From Pagrus major (Eukaryota; Chordata; Actinopteri; Spariformes; Sparidae), in the NCBI RefSeq assembly GCF_040436345.1, contig NC_133238.1:1835267-1899266 (forward strand): a stretch of 64,000 bases of DNA. Reading direction: 5' to 3'. The translations under genes and the position numbers were made by a program. A model generated the notes under the pieces. The model ran no database searches. It saw only the letters and a program-made list of their open reading frames with translations, and was not told the origin of the DNA. Shown one piece after another: positions 46,805 through 59,125 of the stretch. Every line of letters begins with the position of its first letter. Position 1 is the first letter of the stretch.

Positions 46805-47177
46805 CCTCACTTGGCTCATCGCGCACCAAAATCCCTGGCCACGCCCGTCCCCACATTATCCCAGGCTCTACTCGACCGGTTTGTGGAGAGAGAAAAGCCT
46901 GCTCGTTGGGCGCAGGCCACCAAACGTCACAAACACTCGGGCGCTTCCAGACTCTCTGTTTCAGTTGAGGACCGCGGGGGGGAAATGCAGGGCACACTCA
47001 GCAGGTATTGCGCACCGGCCGCGGCGAGGCAGTTTTGCCTCTTTTTCTGACCATGCAAAGCGCAGCTCTCGCTGCGGTTTGCCAGCCTTCTTCTTGCTGC
47101 CGATTCTGTGCCGCAATGTCAAGTTTGTCAAGGCCTTTGGTCTGCAACACTGATTGATTTTCAACAAGGCCGGAGAG

Positions 47178-47365
47178 GGGTGCACCGTTCCCGGCGGCGC
47201 TGCAATACCGGGTCGATGCGTGGAGTGAACGGAGCAAGCCCCTGTTTCAGCTCCCGAGGCTAAAAATCCATTTAATATGTTGTCCCCATATAGAGGACAT
47301 ATCAGATATTAAACTGATAAGAACAGATACTACACTTGATCTTAGCCAAAAGGCCGAGAAGCGAT
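47178..47365 (-). ncRNA. U2 snRNA
   Basis: Same as the copy at 46,260-46,447; no difference seen. Confidence 0.97.
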
Positions 47366-47539
47366 GAGCCCCAGTCGTCTGCTGCCTGAGCCCACCTCCT
47401 GGCACGCTTCACACTCGTCGCGGTGTGCCATTTGCATTGCGCGGCGGAGTGGCTTGTGCTTAGCGGCTCCTCCCAAGCGCTCCGTGGCTTAGCCCCGAGT
47501 CTGGTTAAGGCCGGCTTTATTGATTTTCACACATGCACG

Positions 47540-47657
47540 AGGCTCAGCCAAACGGCAAAGCCTGCCAAAAATATCTTCAACTCATTGGTGTTCCTCTCCA
47601 CGGAAGTCTTTAGTAAAAGGCGAAAGACTTGTGCGTTATGAAGAGAAACCCGAGTAA
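47540..47657 (-). ncRNA. U5 snRNA
   Basis: Consensus copy, no difference seen. Confidence 0.92.
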
Positions 47658-48095
47658 GTACAGCGCCTCTCCTCGACAGCAGCCAAGACAGCTGTGGTCC
47701 CAGGCACTCTTCTCATGGTGAGCCTCACTTGGCTCATCGCGCACCAAAATCCCTGGCCACGCCCGTCCCCACATTATCCCAGGCTCTACTCGACCGGTTT
47801 GTGGAGAGAGAAAAGCCTGCTCGTTGGGCGCAGGCCACCAAACGTCACAAACACTCGGGCGCTTCCAGACTCTCTGTTTCAGTTGAGGACCGCGGGGGGG
47901 AAATGCAGGGCACACTCAGCAGGTATTGCGCACCGGCCGCGGCGAGGCAGTTTTGCCTCTTTTTCTGACCATGCAAAGCGCAGCTCTCGCTGCGGTTTGC
48001 CAGCCTTCTTCTTGCTGCCGATTCTGTGCCGCAATGTCAAGTTTGTCAAGGCCTTTGGTCTGCAACACTGATTGATTTTCAACAAGGCCGGAGAG

Positions 48096-48283
48096 GGGTG
48101 CACCGTTCCCGGCGGCGCTGCAATACCGGGTCGATGCGTGGAGTGAACGGAGCAAGCCCCTGTTTCAGCTCCCGAGGCTAAAAATCCATTTAATATGTTG
48201 TCCCCATATAGAGGACATATCAGATATTAAACTGATAAGAACAGATACTACACTTGATCTTAGCCAAAAGGCCGAGAAGCGAT
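48096..48283 (-). ncRNA. U2 snRNA
   Basis: Consensus copy, no difference seen. Confidence 0.97.
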
Positions 48284-48457
48284 GAGCCCCAGTCGTCTGC
48301 TGCCTGAGCCCACCTCCTGGCACGCTTCACACTCGTCGCGGTGTGCCATTTGCATTGCGCGGCGGAGTGGCTTGTGCTTAGCGGCTCCTCCCAAGCGCTC
48401 CGTGGCTTAGCCCCGAGTCTGGTTAAGGCCGGCTTTATTGATTTTCACACATGCACG

Positions 48458-48575
48458 AGGCTCAGCCAAACGGCAAAGCCTGCCAAAAATATCTTCAACT
48501 CATTGGTGTTCCTCTCCACGGAAGTCTTTAGTAAAAGGCGAAAGACTTGTGCGTTATGAAGAGAAACCCGAGTAA
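48458..48575 (-). ncRNA. U5 snRNA
   Basis: Consensus copy, no difference seen. Confidence 0.92.
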
Positions 48576-49013
48576 GTACAGCGCCTCTCCTCGACAGCAG
48601 CCAAGACAGCTGTGGTCCCAGGCACTCTTCTCATGGTGAGCCTCACTTGGCTCATCGCGCACCAAAATCCCTGGCCACGCCCGTCCCCACATTATCCCAG
48701 GCTCTACTCGACCGGTTTGTGGAGAGAGAAAAGCCTGCTCGTTGGGCGCAGGCCACCAAACGTCACAAACACTCGGGCGCTTCCAGACTCTCTGTTTCAG
48801 TTGAGGACCGCGGGGGGGAAATGCAGGGCACACTCAGCAGGTATTGCGCACCGGCCGCGGCGAGGCAGTTTTGCCTCTTTTTCTGACCATGCAAAGCGCA
48901 GCTCTCGCTGCGGTTTGCCAGCCTTCTTCTTGCTGCCGATTCTGTGCCGCAATGTCAAGTTTGTCAAGGCCTTTGGTCTGCAACACTGATTGATTTTCAA
49001 CAAGGCCGGAGAG

Positions 49014-49201
49014 GGGTGCACCGTTCCCGGCGGCGCTGCAATACCGGGTCGATGCGTGGAGTGAACGGAGCAAGCCCCTGTTTCAGCTCCCGAGGCTAAA
49101 AATCCATTTAATATGTTGTCCCCATATAGAGGACATATCAGATATTAAACTGATAAGAACAGATACTACACTTGATCTTAGCCAAAAGGCCGAGAAGCGA
49201 T
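49014..49201 (-). ncRNA. U2 snRNA
   Basis: Consensus copy, no difference seen. Last complete U2 before LINE copy 3 in this block. Confidence 0.97.
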
Positions 49202-49375
49202 GAGCCCCAGTCGTCTGCTGCCTGAGCCCACCTCCTGGCACGCTTCACACTCGTCGCGGTGTGCCATTTGCATTGCGCGGCGGAGTGGCTTGTGCTTAGC
49301 GGCTCCTCCCAAGCGCTCCGTGGCTTAGCCCCGAGTCTGGTTAAGGCCGGCTTTATTGATTTTCACACATGCACG

Positions 49376-49493
49376 AGGCTCAGCCAAACGGCAAAGCCTG
49401 CCAAAAATATCTTCAACTCATTGGTGTTCCTCTCCACGGAAGTCTTTAGTAAAAGGCGAAAGACTTGTGCGTTATGAAGAGAAACCCGAGTAA
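49376..49493 (-). ncRNA. U5 snRNA
   Basis: Consensus copy, no difference seen. Confidence 0.92.
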
Positions 49494-49931
49494 GTACAGC
49501 GCCTCTCCTCGACAGCAGCCAAGACAGCTGTGGTCCCAGGCACTCTTCTCATGGTGAGCCTCACTTGGCTCATCGCGCACCAAAATCCCTGGCCACGCCC
49601 GTCCCCACATTATCCCAGGCTCTACTCGACCGGTTTGTGGAGAGAGAAAAGCCTGCTCGTTGGGCGCAGGCCACCAAACGTCACAAACACTCGGGCGCTT
49701 CCAGACTCTCTGTTTCAGTTGAGGACCGCGGGGGGGAAATGCAGGGCACACTCAGCAGGTATTGCGCACCGGCCGCGGCGAGGCAGTTTTGCCTCTTTTT
49801 CTGACCATGCAAAGCGCAGCTCTCGCTGCGGTTTGCCAGCCTTCTTCTTGCTGCCGATTCTGTGCCGCAATGTCAAGTTTGTCAAGGCCTTTGGTCTGCA
49901 ACACTGATTGATTTTCAACAAGGCCGGAGAG

Positions 49932-50082
49932 GGGTGCACCGTTCCCGGCGGCGCTGCAATACCGGGTCGATGCGTGGAGTGAACGGAGCAAGCCCCTGTT
50001 TCAGCTCCCGAGGCTAAAAATCCATTTAATATGTTGTCCCCATATAGAGGACATATCAGATATTAAACTGATAAGAACAGAT
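49932..50082 (-). pseudogene. U2 snRNA 3' part (nt 38-188), split by LINE copy 3
   Basis: Consensus U2 sequence up to nt 38, then the A-rich 3' end of LINE copy 3. The 5' part is at 55,616-55,641. Confidence 0.95.
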
Positions 50083-50648
50083 TTTTCTTTTGAAAAAAGT
50101 TTATTGACACAAGTTTCTCTATTTTTCACACTTATTCAGAACACAGTCCACAATACAATTTGAAAACACTTAAAATCAACATGTCATCCGCAACAATACA
50201 GTAGTTAAATCTGTATAACCATCCACCATAAAAAAAACACCATTATATCCAATAAAAGGTGTTTACAGATTAAAAAAAAAAAACATAATTGTTGCCTTAA
50301 AATACACAAGACATGTTAAAACAAAGTGCTCCTTTGTGGCATTAAAAGTCCGTTCTGTGAATCAGTGTAAGTGTATAATATATCAGTGTGTCTTTTTTAA
50401 AAAGGGAGGGCATTTAAAAGCTCTCAAGTCTTTGTTATGCAGGAGCGGGGTGAGTCCCTATCATGGGGAACTCATCCCGCTCTCCCATCAGATCCCTGGG
50501 TACCCGCTGGTGATGCTCAGAGGAGGCCCTCAGCCTCTTGCTCCTTCCCACCTGCCACACCCGGAGGATCAGGCCGCTGCTGCCTTGACCTTTGTGTGTG
50601 GCTCCGGCTCCCACCTCCGAATGAGCGCAGAGGCGATGCTTCATGTGG

Positions 50649-53600
50649 CTACGTCCTAGGCCTGCCGCCAGCAGCGACGGCTGCCTGGACCGTCCTTGCA
50701 GCCATTTGGATCGTAGCCACGGGGGGGATCTGCATGCGCTTTCTCGCCAGCAGGTTTCTGGAGGTCCATATAGCGTCTTTCATGGCGGCCAGGGTGAGCC
50801 AGAGCTTGGAGAATTCCTCTGTTGTTCTTTTCTTCTGGCTCACCCCGTAGAGCACTAGTTGTGCATCTAGGACCTCCCCTGCTGGCAAGTACGGGAATTG
50901 CTGGGAGCCGGCCATTGCCCACAGGTCAATGGCAGCGCTGCACTCCCAGAACAAGTGCCTCGCCGACTCGGGCGCGCCACAACCCGGTCGGGGGCAGATG
51001 GCGGATGGTGACATGCCCCGGGAGTGCATCACGGACCTGACCGGGAGGACCTCATGAGCTACCATCCAGGAGAGATCCCGTAATCTGTTTGGGAGAACGG
51101 GATGGTTGACATTGCGCCAAACACTTGAGGGCTCGCCGATTGCGAGCCCGCGCACCGGACTCACTGGCTCCCGCTCCTGCACAAGAGAGAGAAGAGAGCG
51201 GTGGTTGGTTAAAAGTGACAGCTCCTCCTGTTCCAAGTTAAAATCTTTTAAAAATTTGCGTATAAAATCATAGGCCGTGGGCAGTTTAAAAGACACAGGT
51301 GCTCTAAGATCGACAGGTAAAAACTTGAGTGTCCTGAGGTAAGACCCCATCCAGAATCTTGCCATGGCAGATGTCTTGTGATCTCTGGATGGGGATGTGG
51401 CATATTTGAGGTGCAGTGTGGTGTATTGGCTTCCTAAAAACAGGTGGAGGTCTGGAACATCTTTCCCTCCTTTTGTTTTTGGCATCTTCATGACGTTTCT
51501 TCTAAGTCGCTCCCACTTGGACCCCCACAGAAAGTAAAAAATGGCTCGATCGAGATCTAAAAGCACTCTACGAGGCGGGATAAAAACAGAACTGATTAGT
51601 AAAAACAAGGGTAAAATCACAGCTTTTATGACTAAAACCTTGCCTTCCATTGTCAGTCCCCTTAGTCTCCAGTATCCCAGTCTCTTTCTAACTTTCCCTA
51701 TCGCGTCAAGCCAATTGCTCCTCCCACCCCCTTCCCCGTCAAATTTTACCCCGAGTATTTTCATGTCAGTCAGGGTCACAGTCAGAGGGAGTCCTGTGGT
51801 CTCGGTCACTGTCCATGGTCCGTAAAATTGGGCTTGGGTCTTGTCGCGGTTAAGTCTGGCTCCAGAGGCCCGTCCATACCAGTCCGTCAAGTCCATGGTC
51901 CTGTTTACAGCTAAAAGGTCTGTACATAAAACATTGACATCATCCATGTATAAAAGGCATTTTGTGACCAAGCCCCCACTCCCCGGAATTGACACCCCAT
52001 TGATCCATTTGTCCCTTCTCAAGATCTGTGCCAATGGTTCCACACATATAACGTAAAGGAGGGCAGATAACGGACAACCCTGACGGACACCGCAGCATAT
52101 ATTCACTGCTTTGGTAAGTTGCCCATTTACAAGGATTTTGCTGTTGATTCCCCGGTAGAGCAATCCCACCCACGCTATGACCCTCTCAGGAAACCCCATT
52201 TTTTGCAGTACCTGAAATAGGTACTGGTGCGAGACCCGATCGAAGGCTTTTTCAAAGTCTAAATTTAGCAATACAAGCCGAATGTCTCTGTCTCTCGCGT
52301 AACAGATGGTGTCTCTGATCAGTACGAGGCTGTCGGTGATCTTCCTCCCCGGGATGGCACAGGCTTGATCCGGGTGGATCACCTCCCCTAAAACCAAAGA
52401 TAAACGTGTTGATAAAAGTTTGCTAAAAAGTTTGCAGTCAAAGTTTAAAAGCGTTATTGGTCTCCAGTTTTTCAGGTCAGTCTGGTCCTCTTTTTTGTGG
52501 ATTAATGTCACTATCCCTACTCTAAAGCTCTCAGGTAACAGGTCTAGTCGTTCAAAGTCATTAAAAACAGTAAGTAGGTCATGTGCAAGGATATCCCAAA
52601 AGGTCAGATAAAATTCCAGGGGAAGTCCATCTTGTCCTGGGGACTTCCCCTTCTTAAAATTTTTTAAACATTTACCTAACTCTAAAAGGGTAAAATCCTG
52701 GGTTAAAAGCACACTTTCCTCCACCGTCCTATCAATGTATTCTAAAACCTGTTCTGTAATGTCTGTCTCTATGTCTTTTTTTCATATAATTTATTGTAAA
52801 AGAGTTCCACTGTTTCAATAAGTTCGTTTGTGTTAGCAGTTAAAAACCCGTCTTCTTTTTTTAGCTTTGTTAAAACCCCACTTCTGCTAGCTATCTTCTT
52901 AAAAAAGTATCGTGTGCATTTTTCTCCTTCTTCTCTTTCTCTCTCTTTGCTTCTTAAAATGATACCCTGACTCTTTATTTCAGCTAATTTTGACATTTGT
53001 TTTTTGACTTCTAAAATGTCGTCATTAAAATCAAATCCTTGGTTCACAAGTTTAAAATATCTCTGTAGTCTTTTCTGCAGTCCCAACATGCATCTTTTTT
53101 CCTTATCTTTTTTCTTTCTCCCTGCCTGTCTAAAAAAAGCCTTAGTCTTTGTCTTCACCCACTCCCACCAGTGTGCACGTGAATCGTAAAAGTCTTGAAG
53201 GGTCTGCCATTGGCTATACTGCTCCCTGTATTGTCCAACTATCTCCCTGTCCTCTAACAGGGAGCAGTTGAGCTTCCACAGACCACTTCCTACAGTCACA
53301 CCAGAAGAGAGTGTCAGGGTGCATGACAGCATTGCGTGATCAGAAAAGAAAACGGGGGTCAATCTAGCATCAGTTGGTGGGCAGTCCCGTGTAAAAACAT
53401 AGTCAATGCGAGAGGCTTTGGTGCCGTCACCACTGAACCAGGTGAAGCCCTCCTCTCTAGGATGCATGGATTTAAAACAGTCTTGTAGCTTAAAATCCTT
53501 GCAGATGTCTTGCAGTAAAACCGATGTTTTATCTACTTTAAAATCTTCCCCTGCTCCCCGTCTATCTGTTCTGGATAAAACACAATTAAAATCCCCTCCT

Positions 53601-54049
53601 ACCACTAAAGGCACCCTACCTAGCATGTGGGACTGCAGTTCTTCTAAAAGGTCATACCTGTCATTTTTGTCGTTAAAACCGTATACGTTGAGTAGGTTAA
53701 AATCCTGCCCCATGTATGTCAAGTGTGCTAAAACTGCCCGTCCGTCTCTCACCACAGTGCTGCCCCTCACCACTACCAAGGGGTTTTTAATTAAAATGGC
53801 CACTCCATCGGACTTGTTGTGGTTTGATCCACTCCACATGGATTGACCGAGTGGCCATTTCTCCTCCCATTTCCTGTAGGTTGTTAAAAAGGGCAGATTG
53901 CACTCCTGTAATAAAAACACATCTGACGTAAAAGAATTTAGGTAGGATAAAACAGTCTGGGCTCTAACTCCCGACCTCACACTTCTCACATTGAGGGTGG
54001 AAATGTTGAGGGTCATGAGTATAATTGGTAAAAACAACAGGTATGACAT
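50649..54049 (-). pseudogene. LINE ORF2 with one frameshift (copy 3)
   Basis: The endonuclease half is open from 54,049 to 52,769 (426 residues, including the STVVRDG segment missing in copy 2). The reverse-transcriptase half is open from 52,724 to 50,649 (691 residues from its first Met; RQGCP and YMDD intact). Between them a run of eight T on plus (eight A on minus) in copies 1 and 2 is seven here, near 52,776-52,782, which shifts the frame right after YEKK. This could be a real slippage event or a sequencing error in a homopolymer. Confidence 0.92.
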
Positions 54050-54116
54050 TTTAAGGAATAAAAAATTAAAAGACTACTTGTTAAAACTTCCAGACTTTCA
54101 GGAATGTAAAAGGATC

Positions 54117-55334
54117 TCATTTCACTATCCCCATGCAATCGGGGGGTGAGGCCTGAGACTCTTTCCTCCGGAAAGCCCTTCCCTTCTTCTCCGAGGCTGC
54201 ATCAGCCTCAGAGCTGGACAGTTCAGATGCAGTTCTCTTGAGGTTGGGCTGGGTATTGGGGAGGGAGGTGTCACTGGACTCTCCTTCCTCTTGTTCCTCC
54301 CCGACTGTAATGAGGCTATTGGCTGAGTCAGTGCCTGTCGAGCCATCTTGTCCAGCTCCACCTGCTGCCTGGCTTTCCCCATCTCCCTCAGCAGCACCCT
54401 CTGCTGGGTTAAAGCCAGGCCCCTCCCCTTGTCCCGCCTCACCGGGCTCCTCTCCTCCAACCACAGATTTTGGCGGGAGATTTGAATTTCCCAGCCCCTC
54501 CTCTTCAATTAGCACTTCGACAGTTACATTTCGGCCATTTTCCTTTAATATTTTTTCTTTTTCAATTTCCGATTCTTGTTTTCTTTGGGCTTTCAGTTTG
54601 TTGGCAAAAGACATTGGGCAATCTCTGAAGAGGTGATTTGTCTCTCCACAGAGATTGCACTTTCTGCCATTGGGACACTCCTCAAAGGAGTGCCCAATTT
54701 CTCTGCATTTACCGCAAACAATGTTTTGGCAAGCCTCTGCCAGGTGTCCATGCTCACCACACTTGCGGCAGAGCTTGGGCATGCCCTGGTAGTGAATGTA
54801 GCCCCTGTTCTCACCAAGAACTACCATGGATGGGAGATGCCTCAGGCCCTGGTACCCCTGGGGGTCCTGCCATTGTTGAATGGGGACCCTCCAGGCACAG
54901 TTCCAGATGCCATCTTCATCCCTCACCTTGGTAGCCTGGCCCTTCACAGTGCAGTATCTACCCAGCCACATGCATATATCTTCAGCATTCACCATTTCAT
55001 TGAACATCCTAACAATAACCACTTTCAGAGAGTTGTCAGTCAGTTTCTCCACGTTGAATGCTGAAAACTGGGTCTTAACCTTTTCAAAGCGTTGCCAAAA
55101 TTCTTGTAGCACTGCAGCGGTAACAAAACTAATATCAAAACCTTTGTTGAAGGGAAGAGACAGTACGCAGTTCAATTGCTGTGGGGAAAAGCCAAGGGCC
55201 TTTTGAATTAGCTTCCTGGAGAAGTCCAATCTGGACATCTCCAGGAGCTTTCCATCTCTTTCTAAAAAGGTAAAACGCACACTGTGGTGCCTCCGCATGC
55301 CGGCACGGGCAGCCGACATGGCTGGAGACACCAC
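54117..55334 (-). CDS. LINE ORF1, C-terminally shortened (copy 3)
   Basis: 405 residues against 447 in copies 1 and 2. A 126-bp in-frame loss near 54,175 joins ASEKKGRA directly to [12 protein letters not shown], removing the AELDSYSSPVEQLRAFPSSS region of the acidic tail. The start, N-terminal domain and all three CCHC knuckles are unchanged. The junction shows a short AGCCC-type microhomology. Confidence 0.92.
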   Translation of the reverse strand: MVSPAMSAARAGMRRHHSVRFTFLERDGKLLEMSRLDFSRKLIQKALGFSPQQLNCVLSLPFNKGFDISFVTAAVLQEFWQRFEKVKTQFSAFNVEKLTDNSLKVVIVRMFNEMVNAEDICMWLGRYCTVKGQATKVRDEDGIWNCAWRVPIQQWQDPQGYQGLRHLPSMVVLGENRGYIHYQGMPKLCRKCGEHGHLAEACQNIVCGKCREIGHSFEECPNGRKCNLCGETNHLFRDCPMSFANKLKAQRKQESEIEKEKILKENGRNVTVEVLIEEEGLGNSNLPPKSVVGGEEPGEAGQGEGPGFNPAEGAAEGDGESQAAGGAGQDGSTGTDSANSLITVGEEQEEGESSDTSLPNTQPNLKRTASELSSSEADAASEKKGRAFRRKESQASPPDCMGIVK

Positions 55335-55615
55335 ACTTCAACGATGAATAAAATACAATAAGTTAAATAAATACAAGCTAAAAAAAGGCTGTAAAAACAC
55401 CTAAAACCAGTCAAGAATAAGACAGCAAAAAGCAAAAAAAAACTAAAAGCTTTCTTACCTTGACAGGCTCTTAGATGTCTCCAACAAACCACTGTGCAAA
55501 TGTGCAATAATAACAAACAAAAATGTGCAAAGAAGCAATACAACAATGTCTCCCAAGTCGCAAAGGATTACTTCCACAATGAGAAAATAATCCCACTTGC
55601 AGGGAGTGATCGCCG

Positions 55616-55641
55616 TCTTAGCCAAAAGGCCGAGAAGCGAT
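55616..55641 (-). pseudogene. U2 snRNA 5' part (nt 1-26), split by LINE copy 3
   Basis: Same junction as at 45,504-45,529, with an intact octamer and PSE upstream. Confidence 0.95.
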
Positions 55642-55815
55642 GAGCCCCAGTCGTCTGCTGCCTGAGCCCACCTCCTGGCACGCTTCACACTCGTCGCGGT
55701 GTGCCATTTGCATTGCGCGGCGGAGTGGCTTGTGCTTAGCGGCTCCTCCCAAGCGCTCCGTGGCTTAGCCCCGAGTCTGGTTAAGGCCGGCTTTATTGAT
55801 TTTCACACATGCACG

Positions 55816-55933
55816 AGGCTCAGCCAAACGGCAAAGCCTGCCAAAAATATCTTCAACTCATTGGTGTTCCTCTCCACGGAAGTCTTTAGTAAAAGGCGAA
55901 AGACTTGTGCGTTATGAAGAGAAACCCGAGTAA
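55816..55933 (-). ncRNA. U5 snRNA
   Basis: Consensus copy, upstream of the U2 gene split by LINE copy 3. Confidence 0.92.
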
Positions 55934-56371
55934 GTACAGCGCCTCTCCTCGACAGCAGCCAAGACAGCTGTGGTCCCAGGCACTCTTCTCATGGTGAGCC
56001 TCACTTGGCTCATCGCGCACCAAAATCCCTGGCCACGCCCGTCCCCACATTATCCCAGGCTCTACTCGACCGGTTTGTGGAGAGAGAAAAGCCTGCTCGT
56101 TGGGCGCAGGCCACCAAACGTCACAAACACTCGGGCGCTTCCAGACTCTCTGTTTCAGTTGAGGACCGCGGGGGGGAAATGCAGGGCACACTCAGCAGGT
56201 ATTGCGCACCGGCCGCGGCGAGGCAGTTTTGCCTCTTTTTCTGACCATGCAAAGCGCAGCTCTCGCTGCGGTTTGCCAGCCTTCTTCTTGCTGCCGATTC
56301 TGTGCCGCAATGTCAAGTTTGTCAAGGCCTTTGGTCTGCAACACTGATTGATTTTCAACAAGGCCGGAGAG

Positions 56372-56559
56372 GGGTGCACCGTTCCCGGCGGCGCTGCAAT
56401 ACCGGGTCGATGCGTGGAGTGAACGGAGCAAGCCCCTGTTTCAGCTCCCGAGGCTAAAAATCCATTTAATATGTTGTCCCCATATAGAGGACATATCAGA
56501 TATTAAACTGATAAGAACAGATACTACACTTGATCTTAGCCAAAAGGCCGAGAAGCGAT
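56372..56559 (-). ncRNA. U2 snRNA
   Basis: Consensus copy, no difference seen. Confidence 0.97.
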
Positions 56560-56733
56560 GAGCCCCAGTCGTCTGCTGCCTGAGCCCACCTCCTGGCACG
56601 CTTCACACTCGTCGCGGTGTGCCATTTGCATTGCGCGGCGGAGTGGCTTGTGCTTAGCGGCTCCTCCCAAGCGCTCCGTGGCTTAGCCCCGAGTCTGGTT
56701 AAGGCCGGCTTTATTGATTTTCACACATGCACG

Positions 56734-56851
56734 AGGCTCAGCCAAACGGCAAAGCCTGCCAAAAATATCTTCAACTCATTGGTGTTCCTCTCCACGGAAG
56801 TCTTTAGTAAAAGGCGAAAGACTTGTGCGTTATGAAGAGAAACCCGAGTAA
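56734..56851 (-). ncRNA. U5 snRNA
   Basis: Consensus copy, no difference seen. Confidence 0.92.
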
Positions 56852-57289
56852 GTACAGCGCCTCTCCTCGACAGCAGCCAAGACAGCTGTGGTCCCAGGCA
56901 CTCTTCTCATGGTGAGCCTCACTTGGCTCATCGCGCACCAAAATCCCTGGCCACGCCCGTCCCCACATTATCCCAGGCTCTACTCGACCGGTTTGTGGAG
57001 AGAGAAAAGCCTGCTCGTTGGGCGCAGGCCACCAAACGTCACAAACACTCGGGCGCTTCCAGACTCTCTGTTTCAGTTGAGGACCGCGGGGGGGAAATGC
57101 AGGGCACACTCAGCAGGTATTGCGCACCGGCCGCGGCGAGGCAGTTTTGCCTCTTTTTCTGACCATGCAAAGCGCAGCTCTCGCTGCGGTTTGCCAGCCT
57201 TCTTCTTGCTGCCGATTCTGTGCCGCAATGTCAAGTTTGTCAAGGCCTTTGGTCTGCAACACTGATTGATTTTCAACAAGGCCGGAGAG

Positions 57290-57477
57290 GGGTGCACCGT
57301 TCCCGGCGGCGCTGCAATACCGGGTCGATGCGTGGAGTGAACGGAGCAAGCCCCTGTTTCAGCTCCCGAGGCTAAAAATCCATTTAATATGTTGTCCCCA
57401 TATAGAGGACATATCAGATATTAAACTGATAAGAACAGATACTACACTTGATCTTAGCCAAAAGGCCGAGAAGCGAT
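57290..57477 (-). ncRNA. U2 snRNA
   Basis: Consensus copy, no difference seen. Confidence 0.97.
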
Positions 57478-57651
57478 GAGCCCCAGTCGTCTGCTGCCTG
57501 AGCCCACCTCCTGGCACGCTTCACACTCGTCGCGGTGTGCCATTTGCATTGCGCGGCGGAGTGGCTTGTGCTTAGCGGCTCCTCCCAAGCGCTCCGTGGC
57601 TTAGCCCCGAGTCTGGTTAAGGCCGGCTTTATTGATTTTCACACATGCACG

Positions 57652-57769
57652 AGGCTCAGCCAAACGGCAAAGCCTGCCAAAAATATCTTCAACTCATTGG
57701 TGTTCCTCTCCACGGAAGTCTTTAGTAAAAGGCGAAAGACTTGTGCGTTATGAAGAGAAACCCGAGTAA
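57652..57769 (-). ncRNA. U5 snRNA
   Basis: Consensus copy, no difference seen. Confidence 0.92.
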
Positions 57770-58207
57770 GTACAGCGCCTCTCCTCGACAGCAGCCAAGA
57801 CAGCTGTGGTCCCAGGCACTCTTCTCATGGTGAGCCTCACTTGGCTCATCGCGCACCAAAATCCCTGGCCACGCCCGTCCCCACATTATCCCAGGCTCTA
57901 CTCGACCGGTTTGTGGAGAGAGAAAAGCCTGCTCGTTGGGCGCAGGCCACCAAACGTCACAAACACTCGGGCGCTTCCAGACTCTCTGTTTCAGTTGAGG
58001 ACCGCGGGGGGGAAATGCAGGGCACACTCAGCAGGTATTGCGCACCGGCCGCGGCGAGGCAGTTTTGCCTCTTTTTCTGACCATGCAAAGCGCAGCTCTC
58101 GCTGCGGTTTGCCAGCCTTCTTCTTGCTGCCGATTCTGTGCTGCAATGTCAAGTTTGTCAAGGCCTTTGGTCTGCAACACTGATTGATTTTCAACAAGGC
58201 CGGAGAG

Positions 58208-58395
58208 GGGTGCACCGTTCCCGGCGGCGCTGCAATACCGGGTCGATGCGTGGAGTGAACGGAGCAAGCCCCTGTTTCAGCTCCCGAGGCTAAAAATCCA
58301 TTTAATATGTTATCCCCATATAGAGGACATATCAGATATTAAACTGATAAGAACAGATACTACACTTGATCTTAGCCAAAAGGCCGAGAAGCGAT
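58208..58395 (-). ncRNA. U2 snRNA, variant C84U
   Basis: One change from consensus, C84 to U (58,312). It turns the G68-C84 pair of stem-loop IIb into G-U, so the fold is kept. One further change lies in the downstream flank at 58,142. Confidence 0.95.
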
Positions 58396-58569
58396 GAGCC
58401 CCAGTCGTCTGCTGCCTGAGCCCACCTCCTGGCACGCTTCACACTCGTCGCGGTGTGCCATTTGCATTGCGCGGCGGAGTGGCTTGTGCTTAGCGGCTCC
58501 TCCCAAGCGCTCCGTGGCTTAGCCCCGAGTCTGGTTAAGGCCGGCTTTATTGATTTTCACACATGCACG

Positions 58570-58687
58570 AGGCTCAGCCAAACGGCAAAGCCTGCCAAAA
58601 ATATCTTCAACTCATTGGTGTTCCTCTCCACGGAAGTCTTTAGTAAAAGGCGAAAGACTTGTGCGTTATGAAGAGAAACCCGAGTAA
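58570..58687 (-). ncRNA. U5 snRNA
   Basis: Consensus copy, no difference seen. Confidence 0.92.
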
Positions 58688-59125
58688 GTACAGCGCCTCT
58701 CCTCGACAGCAGCCAAGACAGCTGTGGTCCCAGGCACTCTTCTCATGGTGAGCCTCACTTGGCTCATCGCGCACCAAAATCCCTGGCCACGCCCGTCCCC
58801 ACATTATCCCAGGCTCTACTCGACCGGTTTGTGGAGAGAGAAAAGCCTGCTCGTTGGGCGCAGGCCACCAAACGTCACAAACACTCGGGCGCTTCCAGAC
58901 TCTCTGTTTCAGTTGAGGACCGCGGGGGGGAAATGCAGGGCACACTCAGCAGGTATTGCGCACCGGCCGCGGCGAGGCAGTTTTGCCTCTTTTTCTGACC
59001 ATGCAAAGCGCAGCTCTTGCTGTGGTTTGCCAGCCTTCTTCTTGCTGCCGATTCTGTGCCGCAATGTCAAGTTTGTCAAGGCCTTTGGTCTGCAACACTG
59101 ATTGATTTTCAACAAGGCCGGAGAG

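Larger units (their letters stand above)
45504..50082 (-). repeat. U2-U5 snRNA tandem array, block 1 (918-bp units)
   Basis: Identical landmarks recur every 918 bp (U2 5' ends at 45,529, 46,447, 47,365, 48,283 and 49,201). Each unit, read on minus, holds U5, a 174-bp gap, U2, and a 438-bp spacer. The block starts with the U2 5' stump left by LINE copy 2 and ends with the U2 3' part split by LINE copy 3. The first unit carries private variants (for example A for C near 46,032 and GTGG for GCGG in the U2 PSE region), while units 2-5 look identical. Confidence 0.97.
50083..55615 (-). mobile_element. Keno-like U2-targeting LINE, copy 3
   Basis: Same orientation and same U2 junctions (nt 26 and nt 38) as copy 2. 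It is nearly identical to copy 2 across the UTRs and most of both frames, and both share variants that set them apart from copy 1. ORF2 is split by a one-base loss and ORF1 has a 126-bp in-frame loss, so this copy is probably not autonomous. Confidence 0.95.

Noticed and set aside
46740-47177. A third RNA gene (U1, U4, U6 or 5S rRNA) in the 438-bp spacer
   Set aside because: I looked for the U1 5' end and Sm region, U4 and U6 5' ends and 5S internal control blocks on both strands and saw none. A CTTTGCAT octamer-like word is present but is not enough to call a gene.
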